A DNA stretch of 64,000 nt from assembly GCF_039982735.1 (NCBI RefSeq), contig NZ_JBDWXV010000023.1:62001-126000 (forward strand), in the 5' to 3' direction. Made by a program: the position numbers and the translations under genes. Positions 16,661 to 25,242 of this stretch are shown here, one piece after another. Below the pieces are notes generated by a model. That model ran no database searches. It saw nothing but the letters and a program-made list of their open reading frames with translations, and was not told where the DNA came from. This DNA comes from Saccharospirillum sp039982735. Its GTDB lineage: Bacteria; Pseudomonadota; Gammaproteobacteria; Pseudomonadales; Natronospirillaceae. The first letter of the stretch is position 1; each line of letters starts with the position of its first letter.

Positions 16661-17293
16661 ATGAAAAAACTGATCGTAGGCCTTGCCATGCTGGCCGGCA
16701 TTTCAGGCTTTGCAATGGCCGAGGGCAATGCTGAAGACGGCGAACAATACACAGAATCCTGTGCCGCTTGCCACGGAGCCGACGGCAACAGCGCTGCCGC
16801 CTCCTTTCCAAAACTGGCAGGCCAGGGTGAAGCCTATCTGCTCAAGCAGTTGATCGACGTCCAGAATGGCGATCGTGTGATCACGCAAATGTCCGGACAG
16901 CTCGATGGGTTCGATGAAGACCAGTTGGCCGACATCGCCGCTTACTACGCTAGCCAGAATAAGACCGTCGGCAATGCCAATCCGGATCTGGTCGCTCTGG
17001 GTGAACAGCTGTATCGCGGTGGCAACCCGGAAACCGGCGTGCCCTCCTGTGCAGGCTGTCACTCTCCCACCGGTGCGGGTAACGCCCCTGCCGGATACCC
17101 GATGTTGTCTGGCCAGCACGCCGCCTATATCGAAAGCCAGCTGTACAAGTTTCAGCGTGGCTATCGCGCCACTGAACCCAGCAACGAAGTCCGTACCAAC
17201 GATGGCGAATCCCGGGTTATGCGGTCTACCGCTTTCCGCCTGAAAGATTTCGAAATCGAAGCGCTGGCCAGTTATATCAACGGTTTGCACTGA
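16661..17293 (+). CDS. Diheme cytochrome c4
   Basis: Periplasmic two-heme cytochrome (210 aa) that shuttles electrons to terminal oxidases. Signal peptide MKKLIVGLAMLAGISGFAMA; heme 1 CAACH (34-38), heme 2 CAGCH (130-134). The two halves repeat the same fold with KLAGQGEAYLLKQL and MLSGQHAAYIESQLYKFQ as matching helices. It could feed the aa3 oxidase encoded at 6-10 kb. A strong terminator follows. Confidence 0.96.
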   Translation: MKKLIVGLAMLAGISGFAMAEGNAEDGEQYTESCAACHGADGNSAAASFPKLAGQGEAYLLKQLIDVQNGDRVITQMSGQLDGFDEDQLADIAAYYASQNKTVGNANPDLVALGEQLYRGGNPETGVPSCAGCHSPTGAGNAPAGYPMLSGQHAAYIESQLYKFQRGYRATEPSNEVRTNDGESRVMRSTAFRLKDFEIEALASYINGLH

Positions 17294-17350
17294 TCCAAAA
17301 CCCGGTTTAAACCAGCCGTTCAGGCCCGGTTAACCCGAGGTAAAGACAAT

Positions 17351-17388
17351 GAAAAGCGAAGGACCGGTTCAAGGCCTTCGCTTTTTTT
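17351..17388 (+). terminator. Rho-independent terminator after cytochrome c4
   Basis: Stem AAGCGAAGG (17354-17362) pairs with CCTTCGCTT (17375-17383), followed by a run of seven Ts. It separates cytochrome c4 from dsbA. Confidence 0.92.
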
Positions 17389-17454
17389 GTGGGTGGCTTT
17401 CAGGCAAAGTGTCGGCCATTCCCCTACTCTGGTCCTCTTGTGGAGATCCAACCT

Positions 17455-18087
17455 ATGTTTAAACGTGTGATGTTGTCCGCGCTGGCACTGATGGTGCTGG
17501 CTGCCGGTTCCGCTACTGCAGAAGAATTTCAGGCGGGTACCCATTATCAGGTATTGCCGGAAAAACTGCCGACCAGCTACCGGGGTGAAGAAGCGGGTGA
17601 GATCATGGAGATCTTCAGCTACAGCTGCATTCACTGTTTTAACCTGGAACCCTTTGTAACGTCCTGGAAACAGGGCAAGCCCGATGACATTCGCTTTACC
17701 CCGGTGCCAGTGCTGTTCAATGACCGCCAGATTCCAGAAGCCAAAGCCTATTATGCCGGTCAGTTTCTGGACGTGATTGCACAAAGCCACCCGTCGATTT
17801 ACAACGAAATCCATATTAACCGTAACCGCCTGTCATCCGATGAAGACTTCGCTGAAATTTTTGAACGCTTCGACATCAGTGAAAGTGAATATATGGACAT
17901 GGCCAATTCCTTTGCCGTCAACACCCGCATTTCCCTGGCACAGAAAATTACCCGGATGAGCCAGATTCAGGGCACACCCAGCCTGGTTGTTAACGGCAAA
18001 TACCTGATCTCCGGACAAATGGCCGGAGGCAACGAGCGGATGTTCACCGTCGCTGAATGGCTGATTCGCAACGAAGACCAGCTGTAA
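17455..18087 (+). CDS. dsbA: Thiol:disulfide interchange protein DsbA
   Basis: 210-aa periplasmic oxidase that introduces disulfides into secreted proteins. The ATG at 17455 gives a signal peptide (MFKRVMLSALALMVLAAGSA, cleavage near TAEEF). Thioredoxin-fold active site CIHC (58-61) in FSYSCIHCF; cis-proline loop QGTPSLVVNGKYL near the C-terminus. The dipeptide IH within CxxC is a little different from the usual PH of E. coli DsbA. Confidence 0.94.
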   Translation: MFKRVMLSALALMVLAAGSATAEEFQAGTHYQVLPEKLPTSYRGEEAGEIMEIFSYSCIHCFNLEPFVTSWKQGKPDDIRFTPVPVLFNDRQIPEAKAYYAGQFLDVIAQSHPSIYNEIHINRNRLSSDEDFAEIFERFDISESEYMDMANSFAVNTRISLAQKITRMSQIQGTPSLVVNGKYLISGQMAGGNERMFTVAEWLIRNEDQL

Positions 18088-18208
18088 AGGGTCACCGGAA
18101 CCAACGGCCCGATAACATCGTCTTACCGGTTGCGCTACACTGAGTAGCCAGCCGGCCCTTCTGTTTTTCTTTGTCTTCCGTCGGGTCACCATCTACAGGA
18201 GCCCGTCA

Positions 18209-19024
18209 ATGAGATCGAGCCACCTTGATTACGAATTCCCGGTTCACCTGAGTGACCCCAAGGAGTTCTATCGCAAGGCCGACCCCGACCATCTGACGCT
18301 ACTGAGTTTCAACATTCAGGTCGGCATCAACACCCGACACTTTCCCGATTATTTTTTGAAATCCTGGCAGCACGTCTGGCCCAGCCGGTCACGCCAGCAC
18401 AATCTGGACCGGATCAGTGATCTGATACGCCACTTTGATGTGGTCTCCTTGCAGGAAGTCGATGGCGGCAGTTTTCGCACCGGCTTTGTTAACCAGGTGG
18501 AATACCTGGCCAGGAAATCCGGTCAGCCTTACTGGCACCAACAATTAAACCGGAATCTGGGGCGCTTTGCCCAACATAGCAATGGGTTAATTTCCCGCTT
18601 TGAACCACACCGAATCGACACCCACGCGCTGCCCGGTTTGCCTGGTCGGGGTGCCATCGTGGTTCAGCTTGGCGACGAACACCCGGTTGTTATTGTGATG
18701 CTGCACCTGGCCTTGAGCAAAAAAGCTCAGGACCAGCAACTGCGCTTTATTCGCAATCTGATTCAGCAATACCATCATGTGATTGTCATGGGTGATATGA
18801 ACACCCACAGCCTGCGACTGCTTAACGACTCTCCCCTGCGCGAATGCGGCCTCAAGTCGGCCCATGCCCGGGCTACGTTTCCCAGTTGGCAGCCCCATCG
18901 CTGTCTCGACCATATTCTGGTCAGTCGTCATCTGCGCATTGTGCGTATGGGTGTGCTGGACTTCCCGCTGTCCGATCATCTGCCGGTTGCACTTGAAATA
19001 GAATTACCGGAACTGGCTCGATAA
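18209..19024 (+). CDS. Endonuclease/exonuclease/phosphatase family hydrolase
   Basis: 271-aa protein of the EEP superfamily (DNase I-like metal-dependent phosphoesterases). Motifs in order: LLSFNIQVGI, DVVSLQEVDGG with the metal-binding Glu, VIVMGDMNTHS with the Asp/Asn pair, and the terminal SDHLPVALEIEL with the catalytic His. No signal peptide, so cytoplasmic. Substrate could be nucleic acid, a phospholipid or an inositol phosphate and cannot be decided from sequence. Confidence 0.88.
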   Translation: MRSSHLDYEFPVHLSDPKEFYRKADPDHLTLLSFNIQVGINTRHFPDYFLKSWQHVWPSRSRQHNLDRISDLIRHFDVVSLQEVDGGSFRTGFVNQVEYLARKSGQPYWHQQLNRNLGRFAQHSNGLISRFEPHRIDTHALPGLPGRGAIVVQLGDEHPVVIVMLHLALSKKAQDQQLRFIRNLIQQYHHVIVMGDMNTHSLRLLNDSPLRECGLKSAHARATFPSWQPHRCLDHILVSRHLRIVRMGVLDFPLSDHLPVALEIELPELAR

Positions 19025-19121
19025 AAGCGGCGTGGCAGATCGGCGCAGCGCCAAAGCGCTGCTATACTCGCATCAGCTTGGGTAATTTTCAGCAAGGCAT
19101 CGGCATGGGTATGTGGGACGA

Positions 19122-20558
19122 ATGAGCGAAATACAGGACTTGTTGCGGCGCGGCGTTTTGGACTTATCCTTCATGGTTCGGGGCATTGACCGCGAGCTCG
19201 ATGAAACGCTGGACCAGCTTAAACTGGCTTTGCGCCAACGCAACGACCTGGATGTCGACGCTTTTGGCAAAGCCCTGGAAGCCACCGATAAACGCTTTGA
19301 CCTGATCGAGAGCCGTACCGAAGAAGGGGTCAGCCAGCTCTATTCGCTCTATCAGCTGTTAGTCGATACTGACGACGAACGCGTACCAGATTCCCTGATA
19401 CGCCATCTCAACGAACGCAGCCCCTACGTCCAGGATGCCTTGTCACTGGCACATCAAATACACCCTCTGGTCTCTGTGCCCGCGGACCCGGACGCCGACA
19501 ACAGCACCCTGATTCGGCTGCGACAAAAACTCTGCTCACGCTTTATCACCCTGTTGCGCACACTGGCCATTTTGGGCGATGAAGACGGTGCTTTGCGTGC
19601 ATTGGCCGCCCGACTGGAACCAATACCGGACTGGTCGACGCTGGATGTGCTGGCGGCCGAGACCATTATGTTGATCCAGACTCGACTTAACCAGGAAAAG
19701 GGAAAGTTCGAGTATTACCTCAATGAACTAAATGCCAAGTTGGTTGCCATCAACCGACTTATTGGTGAAGACCAGTCAGCGGTCTCCGATCTGCAGATCC
19801 TCAACGAGAATCTGAACGCCAACGTCGACCACCAACTGGAGCGCGTCCGTTCCGAACTGGAAACAGCCACCGATATGCACGCTTTGCGGCTGGCCATGAC
19901 GCACTCCATGGATGATTTACTGGGCGTTTTAGGCGAGTTTCAGGACCAGGTAAAAACCAGCCTGTCAGCCATGCACCAGCGCCAGGCAGAACTGACCGAG
20001 CAACTGACGTCATTGCAGGCCGATAACCAAAAGCTGATCGAACAGGTGAATCAGGAACGCGAATTGTCACTGCGCGATCCGCTGACTCAATTACCCAACC
20101 GGCAAGGCTTTGATGCCCGGCTCGCCGAGGAAATTGCCCGCAGCGAGCGTTACCAGCAACCCTGCTGTGTCGCCCTGATCGACATTGATCTGTTCAAAAC
20201 CATCAATGATCAGTACGGTCATCTGGCGGGCGACAAAGTGCTCAAAGTCCTGGCCAAGGAGATGCGCAGCCAGTTGCGGCAGTCGGACTACCTGGCGCGG
20301 TTTGGCGGTGAAGAATTCGTGTTGTTGCTGCCCCAGACTCCCATCGATGCGGGCATGCAGGCTGTGGAAAAAATGCGACTGCATATCAGCCAGTGTCCGT
20401 TTAATTTTCAGGGTAAACCGGTTCAGATAACCTTTTCTGCCGGAGTATCCGCCTACCGTAACGGTGAGTCAGCCGATCAATGGCTTCATCGTGCCGATGA
20501 AGCGCTGTACGCCAGCAAAGACGCGGGCCGAAACAGAACGACACCGGCTGATGGTTGA
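19122..20558 (+). CDS. Diguanylate cyclase (GGDEF)
   Basis: 478-aa c-di-GMP synthase from the ATG at 19122 (MSEIQDLLRR); a GTG at 19113 would add three residues. About 310 N-terminal residues are helical and end in a coiled coil (EQLTSLQADNQKLIEQ), leading into the GGDEF domain with DPLTQLPNRQGF, DIDLFKTINDQYGHLAGD and the active-site GGEEF. An RxxD inhibitory site (RQSD) lies five residues before it, so product feedback is expected. No membrane segment is visible. A TATACT -10-like hexamer sits at 19063-19068. Confidence 0.93.
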   Translation: MSEIQDLLRRGVLDLSFMVRGIDRELDETLDQLKLALRQRNDLDVDAFGKALEATDKRFDLIESRTEEGVSQLYSLYQLLVDTDDERVPDSLIRHLNERSPYVQDALSLAHQIHPLVSVPADPDADNSTLIRLRQKLCSRFITLLRTLAILGDEDGALRALAARLEPIPDWSTLDVLAAETIMLIQTRLNQEKGKFEYYLNELNAKLVAINRLIGEDQSAVSDLQILNENLNANVDHQLERVRSELETATDMHALRLAMTHSMDDLLGVLGEFQDQVKTSLSAMHQRQAELTEQLTSLQADNQKLIEQVNQERELSLRDPLTQLPNRQGFDARLAEEIARSERYQQPCCVALIDIDLFKTINDQYGHLAGDKVLKVLAKEMRSQLRQSDYLARFGGEEFVLLLPQTPIDAGMQAVEKMRLHISQCPFNFQGKPVQITFSAGVSAYRNGESADQWLHRADEALYASKDAGRNRTTPADG

Positions 20559-20591
20559 GAATAGAGACAACCCGAACCCGTTCACTCGCGT

Positions 20592-23000
20592 TCACCGTTC
20601 GCGCACGTACTGAGCCAGTATCCGTTCCAGGTGGCGGGTATTGATGGGTTTGGTCAGAAAGTCATCCATACCCGACTCGATGCAGCGACGCCGAACATCT
20701 TCCAGAGCGTGAGCAGTCAGCGCTACTATAGGTAGTCGGAGCAAATTATGGCTTTTCTCGTAGGACCGGATAGCCTCTGTTGAGGCATAGCCATCCATAT
20801 GAGGCATTTCGCAATCCATGAGCAGGACATCACACTCAAAATCCTCAGACTGGCGGGCCTCTAGTGCTTCTCCACCGTGACTGGCCAGCACAACCTGATG
20901 ACCCAGTTTCTCCAGTAGCCCCTCAATTACCCGCTGATTGACCATATTGTCTTCCGCCACCAACACGCGCAGACCTTTCTGGGGCAGTTCATCCGCCAGG
21001 CTGGTTTCTTCGCGACGCTGACGAGCCTGCAGAAACGGCAACTTCACGGTAAAGCAGGAACCTTGATTTGGCACACTGCTGACCGTTAATGTGCCTCCCA
21101 TTAACGCCACCAGCTCACGACTGATCGCCAGACCCAACCCCGTTCCACCGGCTTTACGCTGGCGCCCCGGATCAACATCGGAGTACAGATTGAACAGGTT
21201 TATCTGGTCGACCTCGGAAATACCAATGCCCGTGTCGTCAACTCTGAACTCCAGCAGCCGGGGTGCCTTGGGGTCGACACTGAGCGTTAGCCTGACCGAG
21301 CCCAGGTCTGTGTACTTAATGGCATTGCTAACCAGGTTAGAGAGTACCTGACGCACATGCTGCGCATCCAACATTACCCAGGCCGGCACTGTTGGGTCTA
21401 TGTCTCCGGTCAGCACCAATGACTTATGCTCTGCCTGGGACAAGAACAGTTTCACCTGCTGTTGCACCAGTCGGTGTACATCAACCGGTTCACGGCGAAA
21501 CGCCATTTTCCCCGCTTCGATCTTGGAGTAATCCAGAATGTCGTTGATCAGTGCCAGCAGAGAACTGCCCGAGCCCTGAATGGTATCTACATAACCACGC
21601 TGTTCCTCATCTAAACGGGTTCGGGACAACACTTCCGTCATTCCCAGCACACCGTTTAGCGGCGTTCGAATTTCGTGACTGATCTGCGCCAGGAACTGGC
21701 TCTGGGCTTCCACTCGCATGCGCTGGCGATCCTGTTCATCTCTCAGCAAGCGAATCCGGTAAGCCAGGGCAAAGCTCAGTAACATGGCCTCAGCAAAAGA
21801 CCCCAGCTTTGACGCCAGGTTGGGCGGCAGTGGCACTTCAATACCCAGTAAGCGCCCCAGCAGAAAGACCGAATTACCCGCCGCGAACAACACCCAGGCC
21901 AGTACAAAAAACTTGGCGGCTATAAAGCCTACACGCCAAGCCCGTATACCGGCCGACACCGCCAAAAGCATAAATACGATGATCGTCGGCGCATACAGTC
22001 GGGCAAACCAGTCGAGATCGATCGTAACCAGCAGAACTGCGGCCACACACTGCCAGGCTATCATGCCATAGAGCGCCCACAGGTGGGCACGAGAGGTGTT
22101 CCGTAGATTCAGAAAGTGGATAACGAAGAAACTGGCAAAGATAATCGTCGCCAGGGTTATCCAGAAATTGTACTCATAGTGATAGATCAGGTCCGGTGGC
22201 CAGAGATACTGCGCCATATACCCATCCAGTGACAGCTGCAGCACCCCGAAACCGGAAATAAACAGCACATAGAACAGGTAGCTGACATCGCGCACCGTGG
22301 TGTACAGAAACCCGTTGTACAGAACCATCGCCAGCAACACCCCGTAAAACAGCCAGTTGCCGATGTCAGCTTTGAGCAAGGGGGACCAGAAGTCATCACT
22401 GGGATAGGCATGCAGCGGTACCAGGGCCGAAGGTGACGTTTCAATGCGCATCAGATAGGTGGTGGGCCCATAGACCTCAACGGGAATAATGAAGAAACGG
22501 TGATCTTCAATTCGGCTTTGGCTCGGACGTTGCAAACCGGAGCGGTAAATCAGTCGGGGCCCGCTGTTACCAAACACCTGATACACATCCACGTAGTCCA
22601 GCAGGGCATTGGACAAAACCAGGTGCCATTCTTTGTGAATTGACTGGGCCGCATCCAGTCTGAACTGTATCCAGAAAGGGGTATCATCGTAGCCGCGGCT
22701 GATGCTTTGTGCTGTGTGCTCGGTCCACTTGCCGGTGTACTCCGGTTGCAGAATATCAAACGGCGATAATTGCCCGCTGTCATCCACCAGAAGCAAGACC
22801 TGAGGACCCAGATTCTCGACATCCGTTTGCGTCAGTTCGATAAGCGGTGCTATGGGCTCAGCCCGCAATGCAGGCATTGTCAGACATCCAAGCAACACAA
22901 TCAGTAGCGGAGACAGGCTGAATAGCCCTGACAAGTGCCTGATTCCGGCGATGCGTTGTATTCGGCTCAGTAACGCACTCCGGCATATTCTTAACAGCAC
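20592..23000 (-). CDS. 7TMR-DISM hybrid sensor histidine kinase
   Basis: 802-aa membrane kinase. Domains in order: signal region (about 1-47), extracellular 7TMR-DISMED2 carbohydrate-binding-like domain (about 50-195, with the family phrase DTPFWIQFRLD), seven helices (about 215-415), HisKA with phospho-His442 in ISHEIRTPLNG, HATPase with DDTGIGIS and GGTGLGLAIS, and a C-terminal receiver with acceptor Asp729 (VLLMDCEMPHMDG) and Lys784. No separate response regulator is adjacent, so the output probably passes through an unlinked Hpt or regulator. Ligand unknown. Confidence 0.92.
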   Translation of the reverse strand: MLLRICRSALLSRIQRIAGIRHLSGLFSLSPLLIVLLGCLTMPALRAEPIAPLIELTQTDVENLGPQVLLLVDDSGQLSPFDILQPEYTGKWTEHTAQSISRGYDDTPFWIQFRLDAAQSIHKEWHLVLSNALLDYVDVYQVFGNSGPRLIYRSGLQRPSQSRIEDHRFFIIPVEVYGPTTYLMRIETSPSALVPLHAYPSDDFWSPLLKADIGNWLFYGVLLAMVLYNGFLYTTVRDVSYLFYVLFISGFGVLQLSLDGYMAQYLWPPDLIYHYEYNFWITLATIIFASFFVIHFLNLRNTSRAHLWALYGMIAWQCVAAVLLVTIDLDWFARLYAPTIIVFMLLAVSAGIRAWRVGFIAAKFFVLAWVLFAAGNSVFLLGRLLGIEVPLPPNLASKLGSFAEAMLLSFALAYRIRLLRDEQDRQRMRVEAQSQFLAQISHEIRTPLNGVLGMTEVLSRTRLDEEQRGYVDTIQGSGSSLLALINDILDYSKIEAGKMAFRREPVDVHRLVQQQVKLFLSQAEHKSLVLTGDIDPTVPAWVMLDAQHVRQVLSNLVSNAIKYTDLGSVRLTLSVDPKAPRLLEFRVDDTGIGISEVDQINLFNLYSDVDPGRQRKAGGTGLGLAISRELVALMGGTLTVSSVPNQGSCFTVKLPFLQARQRREETSLADELPQKGLRVLVAEDNMVNQRVIEGLLEKLGHQVVLASHGGEALEARQSEDFECDVLLMDCEMPHMDGYASTEAIRSYEKSHNLLRLPIVALTAHALEDVRRRCIESGMDDFLTKPINTRHLERILAQYVRER

Positions 23001-23158
23001 AGCTCAACATCCATTTGTCAGCTCCGGGCTTTGGCAGGCAGTCGCACGTTGGTCTGCGAGGGAGACGTTCAACTCACCCGGGAGGTAATCCATTTGAAAA
23101 GCCGGGTCACTTCACTGTCCGTTTTCCAGAACGATGCGCATGGACCACAGCCCCAAGG

Positions 23159-23689
23159 TTATCCACTTATCTTATTATTGTTGAGCTCCTTAATATACCA
23201 GTGATCGCACGCATTGTGACCGGTTTGGCCAATGGGTTGAGGCAGACGAATAAAACCGGATTTTCGATACAGCGCCGCTGCCTGAGCCATCCCGTTCAGG
23301 GTTTCAAGATAGCACCATTGATAATGACGCGCAGCAAAGTCCAGGGCCACTTCCATCAGTCGTGCGCCCAGTCTGGCACCACGGTGTTCGGCAAGAACGT
23401 ACATTTTTTGCAATTCGCAACATTGCGCCACTCCTTGCAGACGGCCTATGCCACAACCACCCACAACCCCTTCCCGGCTTCTGATGACCCAATAAGCCGT
23501 GGTGTCGCCGCTGTAGGCGCGACTCAGTTCGTCGAGCTCCGGGTCCTGCCAGGCAAAACCAGGCCGGTTAGCGCCGAATTCAGTCAACCCCTGACGGATC
23601 ACAATCGCCATGGCGGCGTTATCAGCGGGCTGAATCCTCGCCAGCGTATATTTTCCTGCGCTGGTTGCATCAATACCTTTGGACACCAT
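23159..23689 (-). CDS. GNAT family N-acetyltransferase
   Basis: 176-aa acetyltransferase. The acetyl-CoA loop appears as LAEHRGARLGARLMEVAL (a variant of RGxGxG/A), preceded by the beta strand LQKMYV and followed by YLETLNGMAQAAALYRKSGF, the classic last strand-helix. Target unknown. The 158 bp between its stop and the kinase start hold no evident feature beyond GTTATCCACTT, a DnaA-box-like sequence at its own 3' end. Confidence 0.88.
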   Translation of the reverse strand: MVSKGIDATSAGKYTLARIQPADNAAMAIVIRQGLTEFGANRPGFAWQDPELDELSRAYSGDTTAYWVIRSREGVVGGCGIGRLQGVAQCCELQKMYVLAEHRGARLGARLMEVALDFAARHYQWCYLETLNGMAQAAALYRKSGFIRLPQPIGQTGHNACDHWYIKELNNNKISG

Positions 23690-23851
23690 GGCCAGTTAGC
23701 TCCTAGAGTCTGTGATTGGTCGATTTACGACACCGTCCCAGTAAATGTCTCAATAAAGCCGCATCAAGTCCATCGTCAGCCCGGTTTCGTATATCATGGC
23801 CATCAAACATCATAACTGAACAAACTGGAACCCACGGAGAAGCCTGAGATT

Positions 23852-24346
23852 ATGACCATTCAAGTTGGAGAAACCCTGCCCAATGTCCTGCTGCACCGCA
23901 TGGGCGAAGGCGGCCCCGTCAGTGTGTCATCCGACGACCTGTTTGCCGACCAGACGGTCGTGCTGTTTGCGGTCCCCGGCGCCTTCACCCCCACCTGCAG
24001 CCAATCCCACCTGCCCGGCTTCGTGGTAAATGCCGACACCCTCAAAGCAAAAGGCGTCGACCGAATCGTTTGTCTCAGCGTCAACGATGCCTTCGTTATG
24101 GCGGCCTGGGGCAAGCAACAGAATGCAGACGCTCTGGATATGATTGCCGACGGCAACGCCGACTTTGCAGAAGCCCTGGGGCTGGAAATGGATGCTACCG
24201 GCCGCGGCATGGGCGTTCGCTCGCGCCGTTTCGCACTGATTGCTAAGAACGGCATCGTAGAATGGATAGCAGTGGAAGAGCCGGGCCAGTTCGAAGTCAG
24301 TTCTTCAGAGCACGTCATTAGCGCCTTGGACAAACTCCAGAGCTGA
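23852..24346 (+). CDS. Peroxiredoxin (Prx5-like)
   Basis: 164-aa thiol peroxidase of the Prx5/atypical 2-Cys family that reduces H2O2 and organic peroxides. Peroxidatic Cys in GAFTPTCSQSHLPGF with the conserved Pro and Thr; later VNDAFVMAAWGKQQ and the Arg-bearing GMGVRSRRFALI are typical. A second Cys (RIVCLSVND) is present, but whether it resolves is unclear. No fused glutaredoxin domain. The first parS-like site starts 28 bp after the stop. Confidence 0.93.
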   Translation: MTIQVGETLPNVLLHRMGEGGPVSVSSDDLFADQTVVLFAVPGAFTPTCSQSHLPGFVVNADTLKAKGVDRIVCLSVNDAFVMAAWGKQQNADALDMIADGNADFAEALGLEMDATGRGMGVRSRRFALIAKNGIVEWIAVEEPGQFEVSSSEHVISALDKLQS

Positions 24347-24373
24347 TAACTATAGATGTCGTTCGTAAGGGTG

Positions 24374-24389
24374 TGTTCCACGTGGAACA
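24374..24389. promoter_or_regulatory. parS site 1
   Basis: Perfect 16-bp palindrome TGTTCCACGTGGAACA, identical to the Pseudomonas-type parS consensus bound by the chromosome-partition protein ParB. It lies in the 175-bp gap between the peroxiredoxin and the alkyltransferase-like gene, about 7 kb from the DnaA-box cluster. parA and parB are not in this window. Confidence 0.88.
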
Positions 24390-24521
24390 AACCCTTACAT
24401 TCACAATAAATCAATTCTTTTAATCCCCTCTTCTCTTTCCCTCCAACCTTGATGTCACCCATTCACTGAACTCACCGTAGCGGCTAAACTGACTATTCAA
24501 TTCTGTTTCAGGTAGGAAGGC

Positions 24522-24869
24522 ATGTCAGGTAACCATCAGGATGACGTCCACACATCGCCCAAAGCCGCGTTCTACCAGACCCTGAGTGCCATTCCTCCCG
24601 GCTATTTCACCAGCTATGGCCGCCTGGCAAGCCTGTGCGGCGTTCATGTTCGGCAAATACAAGCTTGGCTTAGAACACTGCCGAGAGAATCCGGCCTGCC
24701 ATGGTTCAGGATCATCAATAGCCAAAGGAAGATTACTGAGCATCCTGGATCAATTACGCAATATGACCTGCTAAAGGTCGAGGGGTTATTGGCAGACAAT
24801 CGGGGACGCTTTCCAAAGGACCGTTACTGGCCTGATTGTTTGAGCACCCACCAGGATGACCCTGATTAA
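24522..24869 (+). CDS. Alkyltransferase-like protein (ATL)
   Basis: 115-aa protein with the DNA-binding fold of O6-alkylguanine-DNA alkyltransferase. PGYFTSYGRLA and the helix-turn-helix VHVRQIQAWLRTLPRESGLPW are as in the MGMT C-terminal domain, but the catalytic PCHR motif reads PWFR (Trp61 replaces Cys). Trp at this place is the known hallmark of ATL proteins, which cannot transfer alkyl groups but flag O6-alkylguanine for nucleotide excision repair. Start ATG at 24522 with AGGAAGG upstream. It lies between two parS sites. Confidence 0.92.
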   Translation: MSGNHQDDVHTSPKAAFYQTLSAIPPGYFTSYGRLASLCGVHVRQIQAWLRTLPRESGLPWFRIINSQRKITEHPGSITQYDLLKVEGLLADNRGRFPKDRYWPDCLSTHQDDPD

Positions 24870-24889
24870 AGATCACTTAATTTGAACCA

Positions 24890-24905
24890 TGTTCCACGTG
24901 GAACT
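24890..24905. promoter_or_regulatory. parS site 2
   Basis: TGTTCCACGTGGAACT, 15 of 16 positions of the palindromic parS consensus with the full 14-bp core GTTCCACGTGGAAC. It begins 20 bp after the ATL stop and 516 bp after parS site 1. Confidence 0.85.
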
Positions 24906-25022
24906 TAATAGCTAGCCAATGAGCGAGACAACAATACCTTTTATTGTCTAGCACTAACTAGCTAGGTGCGCACCAGGCGCGGGCACCACCACTTCTATGG
25001 GTTAAAAAACTTTATATCAATC

Positions 25023-25051
25023 TAAAAAAAGGGCCTTAGTAGGCCCTTTAG
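25023..25051 (-). terminator. Terminator of the dnaA-dnaN-recF-gyrB unit
   Basis: On the leftward strand the stem AAAGGGCC / GGCCCTTT (loop TACTAA) is followed by an uninterrupted T-run (seen as AAAAAAA at 25024-25030). It lies about 190 bp beyond the gyrB stop, so the leftward transcript reads through the hairpin element at 25101-25211 first. In the rightward direction only a short T stretch follows, so termination there should be weaker. Confidence 0.85.
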
Positions 25052-25100
25052 TCGAATATCGAATTACTAGTCTTTAAGTCTAACCGTGATACCCAGGTAA

Positions 25101-25211
25101 GTGCTGGCGGCCGGTAGGTCTATCCGGGGTAGTCCGCAACAGGGATGTTGCGGTCTAGGCTCCAGGGATGGATACACGCCGACCCCGGATAGACCTACCG
25201 GCTGCCAGTAC
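25101..25211 (+). repeat. GGA-loop hairpin element A
   Basis: Long inverted repeat: 25101-25130 pairs with 25182-25211 over 30 positions, with two mismatches that are both G-U wobbles on the + strand. Inside are two small hairpins: CCGCAACA-GGGA-TGTTGCGG (25134-25153) and TCCA-GGGA-TGGA (25161-25172). Both loops present GGA in a CAGGGATG context, 23 nt apart. The tail between hairpin 2 and the right arm (CACGCCGACCCC) is shared with element C. It lies in the 337-bp gap between the ATL gene and the convergent gyrB. CsrA/RsmA binding is inferred. Confidence 0.82.
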
Positions 25212-25242
25212 GAACTAGAGGCAGCATAGTAAAAGAAACCTC

